Positions 38,200-48,721 are shown, counted from the first letter of the stretch. The stretch is 64,000 nucleotides of DNA from Candidatus Woesearchaeota archaeon (GCA_016185945.1 JACPMR010000012.1:62001-126000); one strand, 5' to 3'. Numbers and translations are program-made. The notes: generated from the letters alone by a model not told the origin.

Positions 38200-38664
38200 T
38201 TATAACCCTCCCATTCCTATATTCTCTTCCTTAATTGTATTAAGAATCAGCTTTGTTTCTGTCCTCTCGACAAACTCGTATGTCTGCAGTTTCTTCAAAA
38301 AATTGTCCATCTGCCTTCTTGTGGGGAATCTTGCCAGCACAACAGAGTCAAACGCGCCTGTGACATCATAAACCGCAAAAACATTTGGGTGCGAGGCAAT
38401 CTTCCTCTCAACCTCAAAAAGCTTGCCCTTTGAAATTCTGATTTCAATCATAACCTCAACATCATAGCCAACCTTTTCGTAGTCAAGCTTTGCAGTATAT
38501 TTCTTGATTAAACCTTCCTGCTCGAGCTTCTTTATGTGGTGCATTACAGTAGCAGCAGAAACATTTGCCTTCTTGGCTATCTGCCTCATTGAAAGTCTTG
38601 AGTTATCAACCAGGATATCCAATATCTTCCTATCTTTCTCTTCCAACTGCATTTTATCAATCAA
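38200..38664 (-). CDS. Lrp/AsnC family transcriptional regulator
   Basis: LEEKDRKILDILVDNSRLSMRQIAKKANVSAATVMHHIKKLEQEGLI. Confidence 0.93.
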   Translation of the reverse strand: MIDKMQLEEKDRKILDILVDNSRLSMRQIAKKANVSAATVMHHIKKLEQEGLIKKYTAKLDYEKVGYDVEVMIEIRISKGKLFEVERKIASHPNVFAVYDVTGAFDSVVLARFPTRRQMDNFLKKLQTYEFVERTETKLILNTIKEENIGMGGL

Positions 38665-38803
38665 AACCCCAACATTTGTTTATTTTGATATAACATAAAA
38701 CAATATTTCTAAACAAATATTTAAAATTATCGGTTTTTAATGTATTTTTGTTTAATAAAATCTGGAATAAATATATAAATAGCTACAAAAACTACATAAT
38801 CCT

Positions 38804-38826
38804 AATTCTAAATGACATTTAGAATT
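38804..38826. promoter_or_regulatory. Perfect 11-bp inverted repeat at the predicted glnA transcription start
   Basis: AATTCTAAATG A CATTTAGAATT about 30 nt after TATA-like ATATATAAA. Confidence 0.65.
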
Positions 38827-38870
38827 GATAGGTAGGCGAACTAATAAAACTAAAAAAGCGGGGTGAAACC

Positions 38871-40340
38871 ATGAGCACAACAGAAATTCTGGAATTGATT
38901 AAAAAAGAGCCGTCAAGAACCGTTAAGACGGAGTTTGTTGAGAGCTTAAAGAGGGATTTGGAAAGAGTCAAATTTGTGGACTTGAAATTTACCGACATGC
39001 CGGGCTTATGGCAGCACTTTACAGTGCCGATAACAGAGCTTAATGAAAGCGCGATTTCAACTGGATTTGGATTTGACGGCAGCTCCATAAGGGGCTTCAA
39101 GGATATTCATGAAAGCGACATGCTCTTTGTGCCTGACTTGAAAACTGGCTTTACAGACCCTTTTTCTGACTCAACAGTTAGCATTATTGGCAATGTCAAA
39201 GATCCTGAAACAGGCGAATTGTTTACCAGAGACCCAAGATATATTGCGCAGAAGGCAGAGTCCTACCTTAAAGAGACAGGAATTGCGGATGTTGCCTACT
39301 ATGGGCCTGAGCTTGAGTTCTTCATATTTGACAGCATAAGGTACGACCAAAAAGAAAATTTTGGCTATTACTACATTGACTCTTCTGAAGGAAGTTGGAA
39401 TACAGGGACAGAGAATGGAAGCCCTAATCTTGGATACAAGCCAAAATTCAAGGAAGGTTATTTTCCTGTTCCACCGACAGATTCCTTGCAGAACATAAGG
39501 AACGAGATTGTCGAGACAATGATAAAATCGGGAATTGGAGTGGAGTGCCATCATCACGAAGTTGCCACAGCAGGGCAATGCGAGATCGACATGGGCTATT
39601 CCTCGCTTGTAAGAATGGCAGACCAGACTATGATGTACAAGTACATAATAAAGAATATTGCAAGAAAGCACGGCAAAACCGCAACTTTCATGCCAAAGCC
39701 TTTATTTAACGACAATGGCTCTGGAATGCATGTACATCAAAGCTTGTGGAAGCAGGGCAAAAATTTATTTTATGACAAGGATGGCTATGCTTTATTAAGC
39801 GATACAGCAAAATACTACATTGGCGGATTGCTGGAGCATGCGTCTGCATTATGTGGCTTGATTGCACCAACAACAAACTCTTACAAACGCCTTGTGCCTG
39901 GATTCGAGGCGCCTGTCAATTTAGTTTATTCAAAAAGAAACAGGAGCGCTGCAGTAAGGATTCCCATATACCACACAAGCGACAAGGCAAAAAGGATAGA
40001 GTTCAGGACTCCGGATCCAAGTAGCAATGTTTACCTTGCGTTTGCAGCGATGCTGATGGCAGGACTTGACGGCATAAAAAGAAAAGTTGATCCAGGCGAG
40101 CCATTGGACAAGGACATTTATCATCTAACCAAGGAAGAGGCAACAGCAATCAAGAGTGTGCCAAGCTCGCTGGGAGAATCTTTGAATGCACTCGAAGAGG
40201 ACCATAAGTTCTTGCTTGCAGGCAATGTATTCACTCAGGATATGATTGACACGTGGATTGACTATAAAAGAACAAAAGAAGTTGATCCTGTAAGGCTAAG
40301 GCCGCACCCGTGGGAATATCACTTGTATTTTGACATTTGA
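38871..40340 (+). CDS. glnA: Glutamine synthetase type I
   Basis: [38 protein letters not shown]. Confidence 0.97.
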   Translation: MSTTEILELIKKEPSRTVKTEFVESLKRDLERVKFVDLKFTDMPGLWQHFTVPITELNESAISTGFGFDGSSIRGFKDIHESDMLFVPDLKTGFTDPFSDSTVSIIGNVKDPETGELFTRDPRYIAQKAESYLKETGIADVAYYGPELEFFIFDSIRYDQKENFGYYYIDSSEGSWNTGTENGSPNLGYKPKFKEGYFPVPPTDSLQNIRNEIVETMIKSGIGVECHHHEVATAGQCEIDMGYSSLVRMADQTMMYKYIIKNIARKHGKTATFMPKPLFNDNGSGMHVHQSLWKQGKNLFYDKDGYALLSDTAKYYIGGLLEHASALCGLIAPTTNSYKRLVPGFEAPVNLVYSKRNRSAAVRIPIYHTSDKAKRIEFRTPDPSSNVYLAFAAMLMAGLDGIKRKVDPGEPLDKDIYHLTKEEATAIKSVPSSLGESLNALEEDHKFLLAGNVFTQDMIDTWIDYKRTKEVDPVRLRPHPWEYHLYFDI

Positions 40341-40365
40341 ATTTTTTATTTGTTGATTAGTTATA

Positions 40366-40539
40366 TTTCAATCCGTCGCCTTCGGCGACATTAGTTACGC
40401 GCCTCGGCATTCAACTATAGAGGTTGCATTCCTTTGTGCTCCTCCTCGGCGCCTATCTATTTAATAATTTCAGGCAAACTTTCCTGAGCTGGGTTCCCAT
40501 ATCTTGCTTGCTGATATTGGGAAGCGACGTTGTTTGAAA
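40366..40539 (+). repeat. Structured intergenic repeat copy E8 (class I)
   Basis: TTTCAATCCGTCGCCTTCGGCGAC...TCCTGAGCTGGGTTCCCA...TTGGGAAGCGACGTTGTTTGAAA. Confidence 0.9.
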
Positions 40540-40620
40540 TTTTTATTATTGTTTTTGAAAAATATTTTAATTGAAATTTCATACCAAATCTTTTTAAACT
40601 TCTTTTGAATACTCTGCCCT

Positions 40621-41022
40621 ATGAAAAAAGTAATGTGCGCAGGGACTTTTGACATAATCCATCCAGGGCATTTGTACTATTTATCTGAAGCAAAGAAATA
40701 TGGTGACAAGCTAATTGTTGTTGTTGCAAGAGATGATACTTCTGAAACTTTTAAGGGGAAAAAGCCAGTGCATAATGAAAAGGGAAGGTTAGAGCAGGTA
40801 AGAATGCTCAAGATTGTCGATGAAGCTGTATTAGGGCATCTAGGTAATATTTTTAATATAATTGAAGAAATAAAGCCAGATGTTATCTGTTTGGGTTATG
40901 ACCAAAATGTTCAAAAGCAGGAGTTGGAAGAAGAATTAAACAAAAGAGGCTTAAAAGCAGAGGTTATAAGAATAAACTCCTATATGCCAAATCTGTATAA
41001 AAGCTCTAAGATGAAAAAATGA
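40621..41022 (+). CDS. ribL: Archaeal FAD synthetase-like cytidylyltransferase (RibL/TagD family)
   Basis: MCAGTFDIIHPGHLYYLSEAKKYGDKLIVVVARD. Confidence 0.8.
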   Translation: MKKVMCAGTFDIIHPGHLYYLSEAKKYGDKLIVVVARDDTSETFKGKKPVHNEKGRLEQVRMLKIVDEAVLGHLGNIFNIIEEIKPDVICLGYDQNVQKQELEEELNKRGLKAEVIRINSYMPNLYKSSKMKK

Positions 41023-41660
41023 TTAAGGGGGTTATATTTGATATGGATGGTGTTATTGCAGATTCTCTTGGTGTTCATAATAAAGCCTTTATTCAACTAT
41101 TTAGAAAATATAAACTAAAATTAACAAAAAATGATATAAAATCCACATATGGAAAATCTACCAAAGAAAACTTGAAAAATCTTAAGAGGAAATATAATAT
41201 GAAAACCCCCCTAAATAAATTAATTAAAGAAAGGGATTCTATTTTAATGGGCATGATTTATAAAATCAAACAAATTCCAGGTGCAGTTAAGTTAATCAAA
41301 GAATTAAGCTCATTAAAAAAACTGGCAGTAGCCTCTTCTTCTCGTAGACAAATTATTAAGAAAATATTAAAAAATTTAAAGATAGAAAAATTTTTCAGTG
41401 TAGTTGTTTCTTCAGAAGATGTTGTTAAATCAAAGCCAAACCCAGACATACTTTTATTCACTAAAAGAAAACTTGGCTTAAAGAAAGATGAATTGATAGT
41501 AATTGAAGACAGTCGAAACGGTATTATAGCTGCGAAAAGAGCAAAAATTAAATGTATTGCAATTCCAAACAAATACACCAAAAACGAAGATTTTTCATCT
41601 GCCGATTATATTACAAAATCAATGATTGATGCTAAACGAATAATCAGTCATATAAAATGA
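41019..41660 (+). CDS. HAD hydrolase, beta-phosphoglucomutase-like
   Basis: IKGVIFDMDGVIADS; VIEDSRNGIIAAKRA. Confidence 0.9.
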   Translation: MIKGVIFDMDGVIADSLGVHNKAFIQLFRKYKLKLTKNDIKSTYGKSTKENLKNLKRKYNMKTPLNKLIKERDSILMGMIYKIKQIPGAVKLIKELSSLKKLAVASSSRRQIIKKILKNLKIEKFFSVVVSSEDVVKSKPNPDILLFTKRKLGLKKDELIVIEDSRNGIIAAKRAKIKCIAIPNKYTKNEDFSSADYITKSMIDAKRIISHIK

Positions 41661-42058
41661 AGCACATTTACTTAATAATTTTATCATTGATTGGATTTTT
41701 GGTTTCATTCTACATTTATTACTCCAAAAAATATGGCAAGCCGATGCATTGCGTAATCGGGCAGGACTGCGACGCAGTTGTCAAGAGCAAGTATGGAAAG
41801 ACATTTGGCATCGAGAATACAGTGCCTGGAATGCTGTATTATGTCTTGATATTTGTTTATGGAATTTCCATCCTTATAAATCGAAATATTTTTAAAGTAG
41901 ATATATTCTACTATCCAATAGTAATTGCGAGCATCGGCAGTGTTTTGTTTTCATTGTACTTAACTGCTGTGCAGGCATTCATTTTGAAGAAATGGTGCGA
42001 GTACTGCATTGTTTCAACGATTGCATCAGTGCTAATATTGATGATATTGATTTTATAA
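41657..42058 (+). CDS. Vitamin K epoxide reductase (VKOR) family protein
   Basis: CVIGQDCDAVVKSKYGKTFGIENTVPGMLYY; KKWCEYCIVSTI. Confidence 0.88.
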   Translation: MKHIYLIILSLIGFLVSFYIYYSKKYGKPMHCVIGQDCDAVVKSKYGKTFGIENTVPGMLYYVLIFVYGISILINRNIFKVDIFYYPIVIASIGSVLFSLYLTAVQAFILKKWCEYCIVSTIASVLILMILIL

Positions 42059-42059
42059 A

Positions 42060-42491
42060 ATGCCAAAAAACAAAAACAATTTAAGCCAATGGAGTTTATT
42101 TTTATTGAGGGTGGTTCTTGGAGTTATTTTCATTTATCACGGCTATGCAAAGCTTTTTGTGAAAGGCGCTTTGCCAGGCATTGCGCAGTTTTTTGCAGCA
42201 GTTGGAATTCCATTGGCAAATCAGGCTGCAGTTCTTGTTGCATTTGCTGAATTTGTTGGTGGATTGTTACTAATATCTGGCTTGCTGACAAGATGGACTT
42301 CTGTAGTTTTAATCATTGAAATGCTGGTTGCATTATTTAAAGTGCATCTCAAGCAGGGATTTTTTATATCACCACCAGCTTATGGATATGAGTTTGTTTT
42401 GTTGATTTTGGCTGTGTTGGTTATTCTTCTAGTTAATGGGCCTGGCGCTTTGTCGCTTGGGAAGAAATTTAAGAATAAGCAGTTACATTAA
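42060..42491 (+). CDS. DoxX family membrane protein
   Basis: LLRVVLGVIFIYHGYAKLF; FVGGLLLISGLLTR. Confidence 0.88.
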   Translation: MPKNKNNLSQWSLFLLRVVLGVIFIYHGYAKLFVKGALPGIAQFFAAVGIPLANQAAVLVAFAEFVGGLLLISGLLTRWTSVVLIIEMLVALFKVHLKQGFFISPPAYGYEFVLLILAVLVILLVNGPGALSLGKKFKNKQLH

Positions 42492-42497
42492 AAATCT

Positions 42498-43244
42498 TTA
42501 TCTCAAAAATCCTGCAAAAACGCTTTTCCTTTTAGCTCTTTTTGCCTCTCTTGCAAGCTTGTCTTCCATTCTGTACTTGTTTATTTCAACATGCCCGCAG
42601 TAATCATCTTCGTAGATTATTGACATGTCCTCTATAACTAATCTTTTAGAAAACAAAGGACAATCAGTAACTAAAGTGTCTGCATAGCCACCTTCAAATC
42701 CGATATGAAAACCATACCTTAAAGAATCTCTTTTCAATTGCGAAAAATTCTCAATTGTAATTCTCTTTCCAAGCCAATCTTTCAAGCCGTCAGATGCAAT
42801 TTGCGTTATCAAGATTTCATAACCATTCTTAAGCATTTCTTCCATTACCAAGTCATGGTCTTCACCAGCATGGCTTGCGAAAGCATCAACCTTTAATGGC
42901 ATCAATGCCTTTTGTATGCTTCTTAATTGAGTTTCCTGCAATCCAACTCCGCCAAGAACAACAGCATCAATTCTCATCTTTTTCTGGTTCTTTGCTACGA
43001 TATCCTTTACAATCTCTGCTTCTTTTTCAGGGTTTGCAACCCTGCATTTCACATAGAAATGTGGAATTCCAAGCATCTTGGCTAAATCTTTTGTCAGTTC
43101 AACGGTTGCATAGTGAAACAAAAAGCAGTCCTTTCTTGTTGGCTTTACAGAAATCAAGTACTTAATGTCCCAGCCCCTGTCTTTTGCATGCTGAACTGCA
43201 AAAGTGCTGTCCTTTCCACCAGAGTAAAGAATTGCGACATCCAT
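42498..43244 (-). CDS. Diphthamide synthase-like PP-loop ATPase (Dph6 family)
   Basis: MDVAILYSGGKDSTFAVQHA; HAGEDHDLVMEEML. Confidence 0.8.
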   Translation of the reverse strand: MDVAILYSGGKDSTFAVQHAKDRGWDIKYLISVKPTRKDCFLFHYATVELTKDLAKMLGIPHFYVKCRVANPEKEAEIVKDIVAKNQKKMRIDAVVLGGVGLQETQLRSIQKALMPLKVDAFASHAGEDHDLVMEEMLKNGYEILITQIASDGLKDWLGKRITIENFSQLKRDSLRYGFHIGFEGGYADTLVTDCPLFSKRLVIEDMSIIYEDDYCGHVEINKYRMEDKLAREAKRAKRKSVFAGFLR

Positions 43245-43318
43245 AAAAAAAGGATAATTATTTTATTTATAAAGTTTTTGTTAAAAACATTTTTAAACAG
43301 CTAAAAAATCAACATATT

Positions 43319-43976
43319 ATGAACCCAAAAAATAGTATCAATAATCAAAAAAACTAAGGCAGACCTTGTTGTTTTTCCGGAGCTTTCTGTAACCGGCTAC
43401 AGCCCGCAGGATTTGTTACTAAGAAAAAATTTCATTGAACAGAACATTATTGCATTAAAAAGAATAATAAATAATACAAAAAATAAAACTGCAATTGTCG
43501 GCTTTATAGAAAAATTCAATGAGGACATCTACAATAGTGCTGCCATTATCAGAAACCAGCAGATTGTTGAAATCCATCATAAGATATGCCTGCCTAATTA
43601 CACAATTTTTGACGAGAAAAGATGGTTTAAGGAAGGCAATGAAGCAACGGTTTTTGAGTACTCAAACAAAACAATTGGCTTGAGCATCTGTGAGGATATA
43701 TGGTTCCCAGAAACAACAAAGCAGCAAAAAAACAGAAGCGCTGATTTGATAATAAATATTTCTGCTTCCCCTTACAGGAAAGGAAAAATTGAGGCAATTG
43801 AGAACGTTCTCTGGCAAAGATGGGAAGAAAATAAAGTGCCAATAATTTATGTAAATCAAGTTGGCGGGCAAGACGGGATTGTGTTTTACGGGCACAGCAT
43901 GTACTTTAAAGATGGAAAAATTGTAAACAAATGCAGGGATTTTGATGAAGATATTTTGATTGTTGATGTAAAATGA
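43319..43976 (+). CDS. Carbon-nitrogen hydrolase (glutaminase-like domain of NAD synthetase); 5' end disrupted
   Basis: ADLVVFPELSVTGY, HHKICLPNY, LSICEDIWFP retain the E-K-C triad; continuous only from 43413 in ORF track; one extra A in A6 at 43327-43332 separates ATG 43319 from the frame. Confidence 0.7.
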
Positions 43977-44803
43977 ACACAAAAGAAATCTACAATGCAT
44001 TGATTCTTGGAATTAGGGATTATTTCAAAAAAAATGATTTCCAAAAGGCAGTTATTGGCTTGAGTGGGGGAATTGACAGCTCTGTTGCATGTTATTTAGT
44101 TGTAAGAGCACTTGGAAGCAGAAATGTCACTGCGCTTTTGATGCCGGATTTGGGCACGACATCAAGGCAAAGCATAGAAGATGCAAAATTAATTATTAAT
44201 AAATTGAGAATACATCACCATATTATTGCAATTAACAATGCTGTTGATTATTTCAATGCCATAAACAAACAATTAAAATTCCAAAAAAACATTTACGCAA
44301 TTGCAAACGTTAAAGCAAGAGCCAGAATGACGCTTCTTTATTATTTTGCAAATTTAAACAACGCATTAGTTATAGGCACATCAGACAAATCCGAAATAGC
44401 GCTTGGCTACACTACAAAATACGGCGACAATGCAGCAGACATTTTAGTCATTGGGGATTTATGGAAAACAGAAGTTATCGAAATGGGAACATATTTGAAA
44501 GTTCCTAAATCTATATTAAAGAAAAAACCAAGCGCAGAATTGATTATAGGGCAGACAGCAGAGAAAGAGCTTGGCGCTTCTTACGAAATTCTGGACAAAA
44601 TATTGAAAATGTACATTGAAGAAGAATTGTCTCCAGAAGAAATAATAAACAAAGGCTTTAACAAAAAAATCGTCAAAAATATTGTTGAAAGAATTAGGCT
44701 AAACGAGCACAAGAGAAGAACTGCAATGCTTATCAGAGTTTCCGAGCGCTCATTTCACGGCATGGAATGGAGAATGCCGATAACTAATAAATTTAGGGGC
44801 TGA
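43973..44803 (+). CDS. nadE: NAD+ synthase
   Basis: AVIGLSGGIDSSVACYL; GTSDKSEIALGYTTKYGD. Confidence 0.95.
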   Translation: MNTKEIYNALILGIRDYFKKNDFQKAVIGLSGGIDSSVACYLVVRALGSRNVTALLMPDLGTTSRQSIEDAKLIINKLRIHHHIIAINNAVDYFNAINKQLKFQKNIYAIANVKARARMTLLYYFANLNNALVIGTSDKSEIALGYTTKYGDNAADILVIGDLWKTEVIEMGTYLKVPKSILKKKPSAELIIGQTAEKELGASYEILDKILKMYIEEELSPEEIINKGFNKKIVKNIVERIRLNEHKRRTAMLIRVSERSFHGMEWRMPITNKFRG

Positions 44804-44850
44804 TTTAATATAAAATAACCTTTATATACTACTCATTAAACATTCTTTAT

Positions 44851-45360
44851 ATGCACCGTGCCCTCTTCATAGGAAGATTCCAGCCATTTCACAATGCCCA
44901 CTTAATTGACGTGCAGAAAGTTCTGAAAGAAGTTGATGAAGTTATAATTGCAATTGGCAGTTCTCGGGAAAAGGACACTCTGGAGAACCCTTTCAGCTAT
45001 AATGAAAGGAAAAAAATGATTGAGGCAGCTTTGAAAAAAGCCAAAATCAAAAAATACGAGATTTATCCGGTGCCTGACTTGTACAACGACAGGAAATGGG
45101 TAGAATACATAAAGAAAAACCTGCCAAGATACGAATTTGTTTATTCTGGCAACCTCTGGACTTTGAAGTGCTTCAAAAAATATGATTCCAAAGTCAGGAA
45201 AATCAGGCTAATTAAGGGAATCAACAGCACAAAGATAAGGGATATGATGATAAAGGGCAAAGAATGGCAGAAATTAGTGCCAAAGGAAATTGTTGATTAT
45301 ATTAGAAAAACCAAGGGTGTGGAAAGGGTTAAAAGTATTCATAAACCTATTTTTTCTTGA
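44851..45360 (+). CDS. nadM: Archaeal nicotinamide-nucleotide adenylyltransferase
   Basis: RALFIGRFQPFHNAHL; NSTKIRDMM. Confidence 0.93.
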   Translation: MHRALFIGRFQPFHNAHLIDVQKVLKEVDEVIIAIGSSREKDTLENPFSYNERKKMIEAALKKAKIKKYEIYPVPDLYNDRKWVEYIKKNLPRYEFVYSGNLWTLKCFKKYDSKVRKIRLIKGINSTKIRDMMIKGKEWQKLVPKEIVDYIRKTKGVERVKSIHKPIFS

Positions 45361-45868
45361 TTTTACCAAGTAAATCCCAAAATTCAAGCAGAACTTTAGT
45401 GCTAAACCTATATTTTGAATTTTCCATTTCATTTATAAAATTATTTATTTCTTCCTTGTCAATTAAACCTTCTCTGTAAGCTATTAATAACACTCTTAGA
45501 GAGCCTATAGTTTTTATCCCAAATGCCTTTGCTGCCTCTCTTGCAGCTATTTCATCTATTATAATTTCTTTCTTATTAAGCTGCAATGCTAAAGCAATAG
45601 TTTCAGCTTCACCAATGTCGATGTTATAAATCAATTGAATCCTAGAAGCCGTATCAAAGAATTTAGGCGCGAGCGTGAAAATGTTGATATTCTTATCGTC
45701 AATGTGTTCCTTGACAACGAGAGCATCCCTAAGATTTTGTTCTACGCCCTTTAATACAACTTCCCTATAAACTTCATTCGTTATTTCTATTTTTTTATAT
45801 AAATTTTTAAGAATATCTATCCTATTTAATTTGCCAAAAATAATCAACGGAGAAGCATTTACAATCAA
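45347..45868 (-). CDS. DUF3368-type PIN-domain toxin
   Basis: MIVNASPLIIFGKLNRIDIL; DIGEAETIALALQLNKKEIIIDEIAAR. Confidence 0.85.
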   Translation of the reverse strand: MIVNASPLIIFGKLNRIDILKNLYKKIEITNEVYREVVLKGVEQNLRDALVVKEHIDDKNINIFTLAPKFFDTASRIQLIYNIDIGEAETIALALQLNKKEIIIDEIAAREAAKAFGIKTIGSLRVLLIAYREGLIDKEEINNFINEMENSKYRFSTKVLLEFWDLLGKIKKK

Positions 45869-46164
45869 ATCAATCCCTCAAAATCTTCTCTTAACTCTTT
45901 CAACCCATAATGGAAATCAATACCTTTTTGGACTAAAATATCTAGAAACTTTGATAGAGGTACATCAGCCATTCTTGCGGCTTTCCAAGCTGTTGCTTCA
46001 TTGTTCCTGAATTTTTCAAGAGCTATCTCTAATTTTTTTTCTTTTATGCCCTTTTCAAGCACTTCCCTTAATACATTAGATTTTGTTTTTTTCTCTAGCT
46101 TTGAAATTTCATTAATTTCTTTTAGCTCTTCCTTGTCTATTCTCACAGATACTGTTTCAGCCAT
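45865..46164 (-). CDS. UPF0175-like/ribbon-helix-helix antitoxin
   Basis: Overlaps the toxin start; SVRIDKEELKEINEISKLEKKTKSNVLREVLEKGIKE. Confidence 0.8.
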   Translation of the reverse strand: MAETVSVRIDKEELKEINEISKLEKKTKSNVLREVLEKGIKEKKLEIALEKFRNNEATAWKAARMADVPLSKFLDILVQKGIDFHYGLKELREDFEGLI

Positions 46165-46208
46165 ATTGTATACAAATGTGGTAACTTGTATATAAAGGTT
46201 GCGGTTTT

Positions 46209-47321
46209 TTAACCAAACATCCCCTTAAACAAACCCTTCTTCCCGCCTTCCTCCTCAAAATCTTCCAATAATTGCTTCTGTTTTTTGGTCAATTTCTCCG
46301 GCACAGTTATGTAAACCTCAACATGCTCGTCCCCAGCATGATGCGAATGCAAGTCAGGGATTCCAAGCCCTTTCATCCTGAAGACAGTATTGCTTTGGGT
46401 GCCTGCTGGAATCTTCAATGTGGCTTTTCCTTTCAAGGTTGGAACTTCAATTGAACCACCAAGCGCTGCTGTTGTGAAGGGGATTGGAAATTTGGCATAA
46501 ACATCATTGCCATGCCTTTCAAAAATCTTGTGAGGCTTGACATGGATCACAATGTACAAATCTCCAGAAGGCATGCCTGCTTCTCCTGCCTCACCTTCGC
46601 CTTGAATCCTCAAATTTGTGCCGTCAACAGCGCCTTCTGGAATCTTGACTTCAATCTTTCTTGTTTTTCTCACAGCACCTCTGCCATCACATTCTCTGCA
46701 TTCATTCTTTATGTATTTACCTTGTCCTCTGCATTTCCTGCATGTTGTAGTTGTGGAGAATAATCCAAAAGGGGTTCTTTGCGTGCGAGTTGTTACACCT
46801 CTACCATGGCATTCATCACAATTTACAATATCGGATTTGCTTTCAGCGCCTGTTCCGTGGCATTTTGGGCATTCCTCATTTCTTGGAATTTCAATTGTTT
46901 TTTTCGCTCCAAAGGCAGCATCCTCAAGCTCAGTTTCCAAATCGTACCTTAAATCAGAGCCACGCTGCCTTCTTCTTGTCCTAGGGCCATAGCTTCCGCC
47001 AAAGAATGTCTCGAATATCCTGTCAAAGTCAAACCCAAACCCTCCAATGTCAGACATGAAGTCGGAATAGTCAAATCCCTCAAACCCCCCAAACTGCTCT
47101 GCAGTTTTGCCGTACCTGTCATATTGGGCTTTTTTAGCGTCGTCACTCAGGACAGCAGCAGCCTCGTTTATCTCCTTGAACTTTTCAGCGGCATCCGAAC
47201 TTTTATTTAAGTCAGGATGATACTGCTTTGCCAATTTCTTGTAAGCTGCCTTTATATCGTCCTTTGTCGAATTCTTGCTTACGCCTAAAACTTTATAGTA
47301 ATCTTTGTCTTTTGCTGGCAT
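46209..47321 (-). CDS. dnaJ: Chaperone DnaJ
   Basis: [31 protein letters not shown]; CxxCxGxG zinc repeats. Confidence 0.97.
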   Translation of the reverse strand: MPAKDKDYYKVLGVSKNSTKDDIKAAYKKLAKQYHPDLNKSSDAAEKFKEINEAAAVLSDDAKKAQYDRYGKTAEQFGGFEGFDYSDFMSDIGGFGFDFDRIFETFFGGSYGPRTRRRQRGSDLRYDLETELEDAAFGAKKTIEIPRNEECPKCHGTGAESKSDIVNCDECHGRGVTTRTQRTPFGLFSTTTTCRKCRGQGKYIKNECRECDGRGAVRKTRKIEVKIPEGAVDGTNLRIQGEGEAGEAGMPSGDLYIVIHVKPHKIFERHGNDVYAKFPIPFTTAALGGSIEVPTLKGKATLKIPAGTQSNTVFRMKGLGIPDLHSHHAGDEHVEVYITVPEKLTKKQKQLLEDFEEEGGKKGLFKGMFG

Positions 47322-47322
47322 T

Positions 47323-47916
47323 TTATTTCAAAATTCCATAATTCAATATCTTTCTTAGTTTTTCTTTATCAGGAACTAAATTTTCCAATTCTGCGCCTGG
47401 AATTACTTTGCCTCCGCTTTTGATGTAGTTTGCATACTGCCTTATGCTTTCTGCATCGTTTGTGTCAATGACATGGTTAACCATGAACCACACGCTTAAA
47501 TCCTCCCCATAGTCCTTGCATTGTATTGAAGTCTTGCACTCCAACGGCTTTACAGGATGGATTGTGCAGCCCTTTTCATCGTCGAAAAAAACGCATCTTC
47601 CATATGGCTTGCCTTGCTCCCTTATTAGTTTCGGGCGCAAAACTTTTTTGTTGAATAATTCAACCTCTTCCAAAAAATGATTTTTCAGCTCTTCTTCTTT
47701 AACTTCTAAAAATCCTGCAATGTTTTTTACATCATTACCAGCCAAAGAGCCGGAGCCGTACTTGCAGCCATGGTTGCAGGCATTGCAACGACATGGCGCT
47801 GCTAATTTCAACACTTCTTTTAATGGGGTGTTTTTATTAATCAAATTAATCAAACTCTTTTTAACAATATTTTTGATAATTTTAATAACATAATTCAATC
47901 CGTCGCTTCGCGACAA
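47323..47916 (-). CDS. YkgJ-type CxxCxxxCC zinc/iron-chelating domain protein
   Basis: [36 protein letters not shown]. Confidence 0.75.
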   Translation of the reverse strand: MSRSDGLNYVIKIIKNIVKKSLINLINKNTPLKEVLKLAAPCRCNACNHGCKYGSGSLAGNDVKNIAGFLEVKEEELKNHFLEEVELFNKKVLRPKLIREQGKPYGRCVFFDDEKGCTIHPVKPLECKTSIQCKDYGEDLSVWFMVNHVIDTNDAESIRQYANYIKSGGKVIPGAELENLVPDKEKLRKILNYGILK

Positions 47917-48048
47917 TATTTACTGCTCGCTCCTCACTTCCCCGCCAATCGTTCGGAGCTCGCCTATTTATTGAAATAGTCAGGCTTACTGTCCTGAGCT
48001 GGGCTCCTTTTCCACCTTTAGAGATGCTGGGAAGCGACGTGCTTGATT
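47894..48048 (+). repeat. Structured intergenic repeat copy E9 (class I)
   Basis: TTCAATCCGTCGCTTCGCGAC...TCCTGAGCTGGGCTCC...GCTGGGAAGCGACGTGCTTGATT. Confidence 0.9.
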
Positions 48049-48081
48049 AAATTTATTGTCGGATTTTTATATTGTTGTACC

Positions 48082-48576
48082 TTAATCTATCTTTTTATCT
48101 CCCAATAATTCATATTCTATTTTTTTAGTAAATTGAACTTCGTTTTCTACATCTTCCTTTTTATACCTTTCCCTTATGTAGGAGAACCTCTCGTCAACGC
48201 TTACTATCTTATCGCCTTTTACCCTTTTGTCTGCGTAAAAAACAATCTTTTCCTCCCATGATTTGGGCTCGAACTCTTCCTTTTTGATATGAACAAGCCC
48301 ATGCTTTTTGATTATCAAGGCAACTTCCGGAAACCCAAGCGATTTGACAAGCTCGTAACCATCAAGAATATGGTCTTCAGAATTGACTTTTTTAATGTCA
48401 TGCAGCAATGCGCCTGCTGCAATCAAATCCCTATTGACATTAATGCCTCTTTTTTCAAGCAAATCGCAAACCTTCATTGAGAAGTCATGAACTGCCTTGA
48501 GATGTGCGATTACATTGTCAGGAACATTCTGCTCTTTCAGTATTTTCAGGCATTCTTCGCGAGTGGGGATTATCAT
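48082..48576 (-). CDS. HD-domain hydrolase
   Basis: HLKAVHDFSMKVCDLL; AAGALLHDIKKVNSEDHILDG. Confidence 0.88.
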   Translation of the reverse strand: MIIPTREECLKILKEQNVPDNVIAHLKAVHDFSMKVCDLLEKRGINVNRDLIAAGALLHDIKKVNSEDHILDGYELVKSLGFPEVALIIKKHGLVHIKKEEFEPKSWEEKIVFYADKRVKGDKIVSVDERFSYIRERYKKEDVENEVQFTKKIEYELLGDKKID

Positions 48577-48623
48577 GTTAAAAACGAAATATATTTATAT
48601 TACTTTGTTTTATACACATATAT

Positions 48624-48721
48624 CATATCTTGATGGTGTCTTGACTAATCCCATGCTGGTGGCTCTTTTGAGCAGGAACTTGGGTGCAGGCAAGTCTTGG
48701 CCAAAGCCCCCATCAGATATG
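48624..48721 (+). ncRNA. Candidate structured ncRNA of unknown class
   Basis: Closing stem CATATCTTGATGG/CCATCAGATATG; internal stems CTTG/CAAG, CCCA/TGGG, GCTC-TTTT-GAGC; TATA-like AAATATATTTATATT upstream. Confidence 0.5.
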
